From NCBI GenBank assembly GCA_964592155.1, contig CAZQDA010000078.1, positions 1 to 13,731 on the forward strand: a stretch of 13,731 nt of DNA, written 5' to 3'. Origin of the DNA: Christensenella sp964592155 (GTDB lineage Bacteria > Bacillota > Clostridia > Christensenellales > Christensenellaceae). Shown here one piece after another: positions 1 to 6,220 of this stretch (its first letter is position 1; each line of letters opens with the position of its first letter). The notes beneath the pieces were generated by a model that did not search any database, was not told the DNA's origin, and was given only the letters and a program-made list of their open reading frames with translations. The position numbers and the translations under genes are program-made.

Positions 1-31
1 TGCTGTCATTTTGCAATGGAGAGAGCATAAA

Positions 32-2026
32 TTATGCGATCCTTTTTCTTTTGATTGCCGCAATACAGATTGCCCCCAAAGCGGTGATTCCCATAATCAG
101 GAAAAGGACCATCGAAGAGGAGTCGTCCGTGCGCGGCGATTTTGTCTCCAAAGCGCCGGGCGCCGGGGACGACTGAGGATCTGTGGGCATAGATACGGAC
201 GGCTGAGGGTCTGCGGGTACAGACGCAGATGGAGTTGGCGTCGCCGGAACGGATGGAGAAGCGGACGGCTCATCCGGCGGCATGGGATCGTTTGTCTGGG
301 CTGTACTTGAAAACGTCGAATATTCCACGTCAATGGTAATCGGCCCTGCAATCAGGTTTTCGTTTTTCATGGCATTGATGTCGTCCATTGCCGCCTGATC
401 GGTTGTGAAAGTCCTTGTGACAGGGACGGAATCCGGCTGACCCGGCTTGCGCTCCCCATCTCGCACGGCAAGGGAGGAATAGGTGACGAGAATACTCTTG
501 GGCGAATCCTTGGGCGTGACGTCGAGCGTCATGTCCGGCGTTCCGTTGCCCGCGATAAAGAGTTCATCGAATCCGGCAGTAGCGTCATTGCCGGCACTAT
601 CCGTAACGGTTTGATATCCTCCGGCAATGGTTCCGTGCGCGTTTACAGGGTCACTGACTGTGAAGCTTACCGGCTTTGAATTAAGTTGATAGCCCTCCGG
701 CGCCTGCATTTCGCGGAAAGAATAACTGCCCGGCGTAAGACCGCGCGCGAACACCTTGCCGTCCCAATCGGTTTCAAGCCCGCTCATCACTTCCACATCG
801 TCTTTATAGAGAGAATAAATGGCGCCGCGCAGAGGTTCGCCTGTTTTGGAATCAGTTTTGGTAATCGAGGCGCTGCCTGTGTTGTTGTGCACAAGCTTTA
901 CACGGTCATAGATTGTGACCGTAGGCTTTAAATAATATTTAAAGGAAACGGAGCCTTCTGTAATCGTATTAAATTCGTCGGCGGTCCAATCGTGGATCAC
1001 CTCATCCGTACCGATTCCGACCAGAAGATTTTCATTGAGCAAAATGTTTCCCACCCTTACCCACTGGTTGAGCGTTGCTACCTCCGGCATTTTCAAAAGC
1101 TCAGCGGTGATTGCAGGGTGGAGGGGCGCCAAATCAGGATCGAGTGACATCTTGGAAACGTTGACTACCTTGATTTTCACAAGACCATCCGTAATAAAAT
1201 CGTTATCCTCGCTGGTTCCGAGTATTGTGCAGCGACCGATATCCATATCCATGCTGAATTTTTGTACAGCGGAGCTGCGGATAAAGCGGTATTCTTTTTT
1301 TGCCTGGTCTTCCGGATAGGTAAGCCCCTTTGTAGCCATTTGCTCGATGATCAGCCTCCCGCCGAAGTCTGCGGGCAGAAGCCGGAAAGGATTTTTGGTA
1401 ATCTCCCAGTTTACGTTGGTTGCATAGCTTCCGTAATGGTCTTTTGAAAAAGCGCCGCCCGGACTCAGTACCGTCCAGTCGCTGATGTTGTTGCCTGACA
1501 GGTCGATGGTGCCGGCATTGCGTAGAAGATTCAGCCCGCTGACATTGGTGATGGACTTGTTTTTGGCGATGATATCGCCTGTGTAGGTGGAAAGCATGTC
1601 TTTGATGGCATCATCTTGTGTTGCGCCGTAGCCTTGCGTATGTCCTTCGTCGATCAGCGCGTCAAATACGGCATCAAGGAAACGGCTGTCCGGAAAAAAG
1701 GGTTCGAGCGCGGATTTTGTGGTGTCATCCAGTTCGAAATCAGGGGTTGCCAAGGGCACCGGAACAGAGGCCGGCGCGGCGAACGCTGCTGTGGCAAAAA
1801 AAGGATCATTTTCCTGCGGCGGTTGCTTTACCTCCGCTGTGGCGGATGCGCCCTGCCCGGGGGAAGGCTCTGAGGAAAGCTCTGCAGAAACTGTGGCGGA
1901 GGGCTCTGCTTCTGTGGTTGCGGTGGCGGAAGGCTCCGCCTCCTGCGCAAAAGCCATGCCGGAAAAGGAAAGAATCAGCGCCAAAACCAGCAAAGCCGAT
2001 ATCCATAGGGAAACATTCTTTTTCAT
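32..2026 (-). CDS. Cell-surface protein with LRR-like segment, SpaA domain and sortase-type tail
   Basis: A 664-residue secreted wall protein, probably anchored by a sortase. Residues 1-27 form a signal peptide (MKKN start, hydrophobic core, AFA-Q cleavage). Residues 28-70 are a low-complexity Glu/Pro/Ser/Ala/Thr stretch with repeated EAEPSAT. Residues about 155-190 contain a short leucine-rich-repeat-like segment (TIDLSGNNISDW), as in internalin-like proteins. Residues about 385-458 match a SpaA/CnaB-like prealbumin fold (SITKTDSKTGEPLRGAIYSL, then REMQAPEGY). Residues 580-625 are a Pro/Ser/Thr/Asp stalk. The C-terminus has SPRTD at 630-634, a hydrophobic segment and a KRKR tail, the layout of a sorting signal but with Asp where Gly is usual. 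I chose ATG 2026, not the in-frame ATG at 2068, because of the GAGGA upstream and the signal peptide that follows. The ligand is unknown, and no sortase gene is present in the window. Confidence 0.85.
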   Translation of the reverse strand: MKKNVSLWISALLVLALILSFSGMAFAQEAEPSATATTEAEPSATVSAELSSEPSPGQGASATAEVKQPPQENDPFFATAAFAAPASVPVPLATPDFELDDTTKSALEPFFPDSRFLDAVFDALIDEGHTQGYGATQDDAIKDMLSTYTGDIIAKNKSITNVSGLNLLRNAGTIDLSGNNISDWTVLSPGGAFSKDHYGSYATNVNWEITKNPFRLLPADFGGRLIIEQMATKGLTYPEDQAKKEYRFIRSSAVQKFSMDMDIGRCTILGTSEDNDFITDGLVKIKVVNVSKMSLDPDLAPLHPAITAELLKMPEVATLNQWVRVGNILLNENLLVGIGTDEVIHDWTADEFNTITEGSVSFKYYLKPTVTIYDRVKLVHNNTGSASITKTDSKTGEPLRGAIYSLYKDDVEVMSGLETDWDGKVFARGLTPGSYSFREMQAPEGYQLNSKPVSFTVSDPVNAHGTIAGGYQTVTDSAGNDATAGFDELFIAGNGTPDMTLDVTPKDSPKSILVTYSSLAVRDGERKPGQPDSVPVTRTFTTDQAAMDDINAMKNENLIAGPITIDVEYSTFSSTAQTNDPMPPDEPSASPSVPATPTPSASVPADPQPSVSMPTDPQSSPAPGALETKSPRTDDSSSMVLFLIMGITALGAICIAAIKRKRIA

Positions 2027-2113
2027 AAAAAATTCCTCGCTTTTATTCAGTAAACTGGACGCAAACAATTAATGTGCAAAAAAAGTATACAACGGAAACC
2101 TTATTATACGTGT

Positions 2114-2142
2114 ATGATATACTAAAAAAACGTCCATTTCAA
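2114..2142 (-). promoter_or_regulatory. Sigma-A-type promoter of the surface protein gene
   Basis: On the minus strand, TTGAAA (2137-2142) and TATCAT (2114-2119) are separated by 17 bases and lie about 90 bases upstream of the ATG at 2026. Another -10-like hexamer, TATAAT (2103-2108), lacks a good -35 at standard spacing. This is pattern matching only. Confidence 0.5.
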
Positions 2143-2177
2143 CGATTTTTTGCGGAATGGCGTATGAGACAGGCTAT

Positions 2178-2420
2178 CAATGGCTTTGCAAACGCGATAC
2201 AATAACCCCCTGCCGCTTTTCACTTGAATTCATTTATAATTTTGAAAATAGATATACTCATCGACTATTGTTTTAGCTTGTTCAAAAGTCTGGATATGTT
2301 GCCGATAATGGAAGATGGTTTGAGTAGGTTTGAATACCCATGTGACGTGTATTGGAACCCTTGATTTCTGTGGAGGATCAGTTCATCAACGACCTCTTTA
2401 TGCGCCTTCTTTATGGTTCG
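2178..2420 (-). pseudogene. Decayed IS3-family (IS150-like) transposase OrfB, C-terminal fragment
   Basis: The minus strand encodes a broken integrase-core C-terminus. One frame (2420 down to about 2290) reads ELILHRNQGFQYTSHGYSNL, matching the IS3-family block around the second catalytic Asp (usually LILHSDQGFQYTS); that Asp is Asn here. It continues with PSSIIGNIS, resembling the PSMSRKGN block. After a frameshift and loss of the usual ESFF region, a second frame (2289 down to 2233) reads TFEQAKTIVDEYIYFQNYK and hits a TGA, where intact members continue NERIQLK. The reading then becomes unrecognisable near 2180. With stops, a frameshift, an internal deletion and a lost catalytic residue it cannot be active. 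No terminal inverted repeats or target duplication could be assigned. The family call is from memory of conserved blocks. Confidence 0.72.
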
Positions 2421-2473
2421 GTAATTGGCTCTTTACGTATTTCTATTTGTGTGTATTGGTGTTTTTCTTTCAT
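2411..2473 (-). pseudogene. 20-codon orphan reading frame, possible transposase N-terminal relic
   Basis: ATG at 2473, preceded by AGGGGG, opens a 20-residue frame beginning MKEKHQYTQIE and ending in TAA at 2411, directly upstream of the IS3-like fragment. The opening resembles the N-termini of some transposases (IS30-type or IS3 OrfA-type), but it ends before any helix-turn-helix. It may be the 5' end of an element fused by deletion to the fragment downstream. It is too short to assign to a family. Confidence 0.3.
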
Positions 2474-2481
2474 ACGACAAA

Positions 2482-2520
2482 CCCCCTGTCATAGTTTTAT
2501 CCTACATCAGGGGGCTTTTT
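2482..2520 (+). terminator. Hairpin with T-rich tail, terminator-like
   Basis: CCCCCTG (2482-2488) pairs with CAGGGGG (2508-2514), and TAG/CTA can extend the stem past a small internal loop. CTTTTT follows on the plus strand. No plus-strand gene precedes it, so it may belong to the insertion-sequence relic. It could also stop ktrA transcripts arriving from the right, although only TTT follows on the minus strand. Confidence 0.45.
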
Positions 2521-2577
2521 CTCTCAATGTCCGTTTTTGGGCTTTGATCTAACCTTTGTGGCAGGAGATTTTTTCGA

Positions 2578-3240
2578 TTAAAATTTATGCTCTGCTTGTT
2601 CCAGCTTGCTGATATGCTCTTCCGAGCCAAGGATTACGAGGATATCGTCCGCCATGATAACGTCCCCTGGCAGTGGATTGACATTGACAGAGCCGTCCGC
2701 TCTTTTCAGCGCAATGATGTTTACGCCGTATTTTTTTCGGAAATCCAAATCAATCAGGGATTGACCGGCCCAGGCCGGGTTCACCTCAATTTCAGCGATT
2801 CCATAATCTTCCGAAAGCTCGATAAAGTCAAGAATATTGGAGGAAATCAGGTTGTGGGCCACACGGATTCCCATATCACGCTCCGGAAAGACAACCTTAT
2901 CGACTCCCATTTTATAGAGAACCTTTGCGTGAACTTCGCTTTGCGCCTTCACGAGAACGAGGTCAATGCCCTGATCTTTGCAAATGAGCGCCGCCATAAT
3001 GCTGGACTGAATCTCACCCAAACACACACACGCAACGTCAAAATTGCGGATGCCGAGTGATTTGAGCGCCTGCTCGTCTGTTGCGTCGGCCTGCACGGCG
3101 TGCGTGGCATAAGAGAGAGCCTGATTGATTTTTTCTTCATTTGCATCGATGACGAGAACTTCAGCGTCCTGATCCACCAATGTTTTTGCAACGCTGGTGC
3201 CAAAACGCCCCAGCCCGATAACCACATATTGTTTTTTCAT
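2578..3240 (-). CDS. ktrA: Potassium uptake regulatory subunit KtrA (RCK/TrkA family)
   Basis: A 220-residue cytoplasmic RCK protein that gates the KtrB channel-like transporter. The N-terminal RCK domain begins with a Rossmann nucleotide-binding turn, IGLGRFG (GxGxxG at residues 9-14), and an acidic residue ending the second strand (VLVIDANEEK). Residues about 137-220 form the C-terminal RCK/TrkA_C domain, ending IMADDILVILGSEEHISKLE. The length matches KtrA (about 220 residues), not two-repeat TrkA. I chose ATG 3240, not the in-frame ATG at 3282, because GGAG lies 7 bases upstream and the Rossmann strand follows at once. It starts 48 bases downstream of the ktrB stop, so the two are probably cotranscribed. 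In this family the N-domain binds ATP/ADP and the C-domain of several members binds c-di-AMP; neither is tested here. Confidence 0.92.
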   Translation of the reverse strand: MKKQYVVIGLGRFGTSVAKTLVDQDAEVLVIDANEEKINQALSYATHAVQADATDEQALKSLGIRNFDVACVCLGEIQSSIMAALICKDQGIDLVLVKAQSEVHAKVLYKMGVDKVVFPERDMGIRVAHNLISSNILDFIELSEDYGIAEIEVNPAWAGQSLIDLDFRKKYGVNIIALKRADGSVNVNPLPGDVIMADDILVILGSEEHISKLEQAEHKF

Positions 3241-3288
3241 AGTGTAACTCCATTTGCCGTTTTTTGGTGAACGGCGAACCAAGATTCT

Positions 3289-4683
3289 TTAGCCAATCAT
3301 AACCTTGTCTTCCGGATAGCGGATGTTGCATGTGTTTTGGCTGGACATGCGCTTGGCAACGGCCATCGAAAGCGTGAATACGCCCACCCTTCCGCCAAAC
3401 ATTGTAATAATAATTAAAATCTGGCTGATGGGAGAAAGAGAGGCGGTGATGCCTGTGGACAGACCGACCGTTCCAAAAGCAGAGACTGTTTCAAATAAAA
3501 TCGAAGAGATATCGAGATGGTTTTGTTCGAAAATAGAAATCAGCGTCACAATAAGCCCTACAAACACCAGCGCAAGTGTTGCGATTGTGATGGCGCGCAT
3601 CATGACCTGTTTATTAATTCTGCGTTTCATGACCACGGTATCCTGTTTTCCTGATACAATGGTAACAACAAGGAAGAGAAGCATAACCGCCGTAGTGGTT
3701 TTGATTCCGCCGCCGGTGCCGGAGGGGGAAGCGCCCACAAACATCAATACAATCGTTGCAATCTTTGACGCCGGAAGCAAATCTCCTTGAGGAATCGTTG
3801 CGAATCCTGCCGTGCGGGGCGTGACCGACTGGAACACTGACGCGAGTACTTTGTCGCCGGTGCTGAGGCCTTCTGCGCCCAGTGTTTTTGGGTTATTGGT
3901 TTCCATAGCAAAGAAAAACAAAAAGCCGGCAAGCACCAAAAAGCCGGACGCAATCAAAACGATCTTGGTGTGTAGGGAAAGATGGTATTTGCGCCGCAGC
4001 ATGGTTTTTCGGTAAAGCTCGACAACCACGAAAAAGCCAAGCCCGCCAAATGTAATGAGCAGCATGATTGTAATGTTTACAAGCGGATCATAAGCATAGG
4101 ATACGATGCTGTTTCCAAGGCCGAGAATATCAAATCCGGCGTTGCAAAAAGCGGAAATGGAATGGAAAAAGCTGTAGTAAATTCCGGTGCCAAGGCCATA
4201 TTCCGGCACGAAGCGAATGGAAAGAAGAAGCATGCCGGCCACTTCGGCAATGACTGTTACAATGAGTACATTGCGCGTCATGCGCACAACGCCCTGCAAA
4301 TGATCTTCGTTTAGGGAATCTTTGATTACGATGCGGTCTTTTAAGGTAATGCGCCGCCCGAGCAGCATATACACCATAGAGGTCGCCGTCATAAAGCCAA
4401 TGCCCCCAAGCTGAATCAAAAGGAGCATCACACATTGCCCAAAAACAGAATATGCGGTTCCGATTTCCACCACAGAAAGGCCGGTTACGCAAATGGCTGA
4501 AGTGGAAGAGAATAACGCAGAAAGAAACCCCACTGATTCGCCTGTGCTGGATGAGATTGGCAGGCACAGAAGAACTGCACCAATCAGTATCATTCCGCCA
4601 AAGCCGAAGACCAAAATTTCCGCAGGGTTTAACGGTCTTCTTTTTCTAATAGCGCTCAAAATTACGTTTCCCTTCGTTCCCAT
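3289..4683 (-). CDS. ktrB: Potassium transporter membrane subunit KtrB (TrkH family)
   Basis: A 464-residue membrane protein of the Trk/Ktr/HKT superfamily, which imports K+ (often coupled to Na+) as a dimer on a KtrA ring. The four pore loops are visible with their filter glycines: ICVTGLS (G68), AFCNAGFD (G183), PRTAGFAT (G293) and AFGTVGLS (G407). The intramembrane gating loop SGTGGGIKTTT (321-331) is also present. Length fits KtrB and it is paired with ktrA just downstream. The start is uncertain: ATG 4683 has no convincing ribosome binding site, while an in-frame TTG at 4659 has AAGGG about 10 bases upstream and would give a protein eight residues shorter that begins just before AIRKRRPLNP. 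The gene is divergent from spo0A. Confidence 0.92.
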   Translation of the reverse strand: MGTKGNVILSAIRKRRPLNPAEILVFGFGGMILIGAVLLCLPISSSTGESVGFLSALFSSTSAICVTGLSVVEIGTAYSVFGQCVMLLLIQLGGIGFMTATSMVYMLLGRRITLKDRIVIKDSLNEDHLQGVVRMTRNVLIVTVIAEVAGMLLLSIRFVPEYGLGTGIYYSFFHSISAFCNAGFDILGLGNSIVSYAYDPLVNITIMLLITFGGLGFFVVVELYRKTMLRRKYHLSLHTKIVLIASGFLVLAGFLFFFAMETNNPKTLGAEGLSTGDKVLASVFQSVTPRTAGFATIPQGDLLPASKIATIVLMFVGASPSGTGGGIKTTTAVMLLFLVVTIVSGKQDTVVMKRRINKQVMMRAITIATLALVFVGLIVTLISIFEQNHLDISSILFETVSAFGTVGLSTGITASLSPISQILIIITMFGGRVGVFTLSMAVAKRMSSQNTCNIRYPEDKVMIG

Positions 4684-4977
4684 ATTGAAGCAAAATATAG
4701 TTCACATAACACTATACACTTTTTCCTAAAAAAGTACAGCCCCCAAAAGAAAACTTTTTCGCAACTTTTTCGAAAAAAATTTTATAAAATATGGAATATT
4801 TTACAAGTTTTATGAATATATTTATGTAAGAACATTTTTAATGAAGAACCAGATCGCTTTTAAGCCTTTATGAATGGCTACAGAGCGATGATTGATCCGT
4901 CAGCGGCAGGATAAGTTCTTTTTTTGACAGAAAGAGTTTGATGGGTTTGCCGCTTTGAAAATAGAAAGGAAAACGAT
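4684..4977. other. AT-rich divergent intergenic region between ktrB and spo0A
   Basis: This 294-base region carries the control signals of both flanking genes. On the ktrB side a -10-like TATAGT (4711-4716, minus) is present without a clear -35. At 4752-4772 the 10-mer AACTTTTTCG occurs twice with an 11-base period, running into the palindrome TTTTTCGAAAAA (4766-4777). The stretch 4770-4845 is very AT-rich. ATCGCT (4853-4858) and AGCGAT (4884-4889) form a widely spaced inverted repeat. No exact 0A box (TGTCGAA) was found. Confidence 0.6.
4906..4933 (+). promoter_or_regulatory. Candidate sigma-H promoter of spo0A
   Basis: GCAGGATAA (4906-4914) fits the sigma-H -35 pattern RnAGGAWWW. After 12 bases, ACAGAAA (4927-4933) fits the -10 pattern RnnGAAT with one mismatch. 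Sigma-H drives spo0A in Bacillus subtilis, so the placement about 45 bases before the start codon makes sense. A TTGACA at 4924-4929 has no partner -10 at proper spacing, so a sigma-A reading is weaker. Confidence 0.42.
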
Positions 4978-5748
4978 ATGGCAAAAAATGCGATTGATGT
5001 TCTCGTGGTCGATGACGATAGAAAAATTTCCCGCTCTCTGGAATCGTTTTTGGCGGTGCAAAAAGATGTAAAACAGGTAGATTGTGCGAAATCGGTACGG
5101 GAGGCACTCGAATATTGTGATGTACACCCGTATGATATTGCGATTGTTGATTTGGTTCTTCCAGAAAAGGACGGCTTTAGCTTTTTAGAGGAGATTGAAC
5201 ACGCAGACGACGCGCCAGATACGATTGTGGTTTCTGCAATCAGCAATGAAAAGGTCATTAAAAAGGCCTTTGATATGGGCGCGAAGTATTATATGATCAA
5301 GCCTTACCAAAATGATATTTTATACCGCCGTATTTGGGATGTGATCAAGCTGCACGAAGAGGCCGTGCCGGCGGGCGTTGTGATCAAAGGAAAGGGAAGC
5401 CTGGAGCAGAGGATTACGGAGTTGTTTCTGAAAATAGGGGTTCCGCCGCATTTGAAGGGATATCAATACCTGAAAGAAGCGGTCAGGCTCACGGCGGAAG
5501 AGCGCATGATTATCTACAGCATCACCAAACGTCTTTATCCTGAGATTGCCAAACGCTTCGACGTGACCACAACAAAGGTGGAGCTTGCAATCCGCCATAC
5601 CATTGAAGTGATGTATGACAGGGATCAGATGCACAATGTCAGTAAGGTTTTGGGATTTCCGGTTGGCGGAAGCAAACAAAAGCCGACCAATGGAGAGTTT
5701 ATCGCTTTGCTGGCTGATAAATTGATCAGTGAAGACAATGAAGCATAA
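4978..5748 (+). CDS. spo0A: Sporulation master regulator Spo0A (divergent)
   Basis: A 256-residue response regulator that, when phosphorylated, activates or represses genes at entry to sporulation. The receiver domain (residues 6-125) has the acidic pair D12/D13, phosphoacceptor D58 (AIVDLVLPEKDG), S86 and K108 (YYMIKPY). The C-terminal domain (about 143-252) is diagnostic for Spo0A: FLKIGVPPHLKGYQYL, SITKRLYPEIAKRF and KPTNGEFIALLADKL. AAAGGA lies 8 bases before the ATG. It is slightly shorter than usual (about 260-275) and lacks the usual spoIVB upstream neighbour. The recognition-helix block, normally SRVERAIRHAIEVAW, reads TKVELAIRHTIEVMY here. It could be a true but diverged Spo0A or a Spo0A-like paralogue; the first is likelier. 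Confidence 0.9.
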   Translation: MAKNAIDVLVVDDDRKISRSLESFLAVQKDVKQVDCAKSVREALEYCDVHPYDIAIVDLVLPEKDGFSFLEEIEHADDAPDTIVVSAISNEKVIKKAFDMGAKYYMIKPYQNDILYRRIWDVIKLHEEAVPAGVVIKGKGSLEQRITELFLKIGVPPHLKGYQYLKEAVRLTAEERMIIYSITKRLYPEIAKRFDVTTTKVELAIRHTIEVMYDRDQMHNVSKVLGFPVGGSKQKPTNGEFIALLADKLISEDNEA

Positions 5749-5762
5749 ATATACATTGTGTG

Positions 5763-5783
5763 TGTTTCACGGGATTGTTTCAC
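5763..5783 (+). repeat. Two direct copies of TGTTTCAC (parS-like half sites)
   Basis: TGTTTCAC occurs at 5763-5770 and again at 5776-5783. This 8-mer is exactly the left half of the bacterial parS centromere palindrome (TGTTTCACGTGAAACA). The first copy plus its flank matches 11 of 16 parS positions. Neither copy has the right half, so binding by ParB is a guess. Confidence 0.35.
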
Positions 5784-5795
5784 AAAATGAATAAA

Positions 5796-5878
5796 TGTGG
5801 AAAACGTGGATAAAGTTGTGGATAACTTTTGCCAAAAACAGAGATTTTAATGAGATATAGAAAATGATCTGTGGATAA
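5796..5878 (-). promoter_or_regulatory. Cluster of four DnaA-box-like 9-mers
   Basis: Read on the plus strand, the sites are TGTGGAAAA (5796-5804), CGTGGATAA (5805-5813), TGTGGATAA (5817-5825) and TGTGGATAA (5870-5878). The last two are perfect complements of the consensus DnaA box TTATCCACA; the first two differ by one base each. All face the same way and the first three are nearly contiguous. Such clusters occur at oriC and also at distal sites that bind DnaA as a regulator or titrate it. No dnaA or dnaN gene is present, so oriC is not claimed. Confidence 0.6.
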
Positions 5879-5973
5879 AGGGAAAAAAGGGATGAATAAT
5901 GCCTGTTTTTCTCTGAATAATTCGATTTTGATTCAAGGGCCCCTTTTGGGGCGATAATGCAAGAATATACAAA

Positions 5974-6086
5974 TTGGCTGTAGAAAATGAATATTTATAA
6001 TGCGGCTTCCGTCAGGAAGATCGCAGATGAATGCTGAAAGGGTTCCGGCGTTGGGGGATTTCTCCATTGCGCCGGAGCTTTTTTTG
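5974..6086 (+). ncRNA. Possible small RNA unit: promoter, hairpin, terminator
   Basis: TTGGCT (5974-5979) and TATAAT (5996-6001), 16 bases apart, form a plausible sigma-A promoter starting near 6008. Just there is a hairpin with stem CTTCC/GGAAG extended by TGCG/CGCA (6001-6025), followed by a strong intrinsic terminator. The product would be about 75-85 nt. Its predicted start falls inside the first hairpin, which weakens the model. The terminator may simply end spo0A transcription. No known RNA family was recognised. Confidence 0.3.
6044..6086 (+). terminator. Intrinsic terminator upstream of padR
   Basis: TCCGGCG (6044-6050) pairs perfectly with CGCCGGA (6070-6076), and GGGGA/CTCC can add pairing in the loop. 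GC and seven T residues follow (6079-6085). It separates padR from upstream transcription and is the first good terminator after spo0A. Confidence 0.8.
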
Positions 6087-6139
6087 TAGATGTGTGAGAT
6101 CGTAAAAAATTTTAATATAAAAATAATTATATTATATAC

Positions 6140-6169
6140 TTGACAATAGTGTGTGACGCACAGTATAAT
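6140..6169 (+). promoter_or_regulatory. Sigma-A promoter of padR operon
   Basis: A perfect TTGACA (6140-6145) and a perfect TATAAT (6164-6169) are 18 bases apart, with a run of A/T upstream that could act as an UP element. Transcription would start near 6176, inside the second operator copy. Confidence 0.85.
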
Positions 6170-6197
6170 GCAAATATAGTGTGTGACGCACACTATA
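6145..6197. promoter_or_regulatory. Tandem 23-bp palindromic operators, probable PadR sites
   Basis: The right copy (6175-6197) is TATAGTGTG, five bases TGACG, then CACACTATA: a perfect 9-base inverted repeat. The left copy (6145-6167) is the same 23-mer with two substitutions and lies between the -35 and -10. The copies start 30 bases apart, about three helical turns, so two dimers could bind the same face. Location over the promoter and start site implies autorepression by the adjacent PadR. Confidence 0.8.
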
Positions 6198-6220
6198 AAT
6201 TTACCGGCAAGGAGAAAAAG

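Larger units (their letters stand above)
5749..6139. other. Non-coding region downstream of spo0A rich in replication-type motifs
   Basis: About 390 bases with no credible protein gene. From left to right it holds two parS-like half sites (5763-5783), a DnaA-box-like cluster (5796-5878), a short hairpin GCCCC-TTTT-GGGGC (5939-5952) without a T-tail, and a possible small-RNA unit ending in a terminator (5974-6086). A very AT-rich stretch (6106-6139) leads into the padR promoter. The open frames across it are short and carry no recognisable domain. Confidence 0.6.

Noticed and set aside
1618..2028. 136-codon plus-strand frame rich in Arg, Ala and Pro
   Set aside because: It is antisense to the signal peptide and stalk of the surface protein; its composition reflects the repeated codons there.
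3241..3282. Longer N-terminus for KtrA
   Set aside because: The extra 14 residues include the ribosome binding site, and the family starts right at the Rossmann strand.
4853..4889. ATCGCT / AGCGAT inverted repeat as an operator
   Set aside because: The arms are only six bases and 25 bases apart, which can arise by chance.
5939..5952. GCCCC-TTTT-GGGGC hairpin as a terminator
   Set aside because: The stem has only five pairs and no T-run follows on either strand.
5749..6139. Calling the region oriC
   Set aside because: DnaA-box-like and parS-like motifs are present, but there is no dnaA, dnaN or rpmH, and GC skew over the genome is unavailable.
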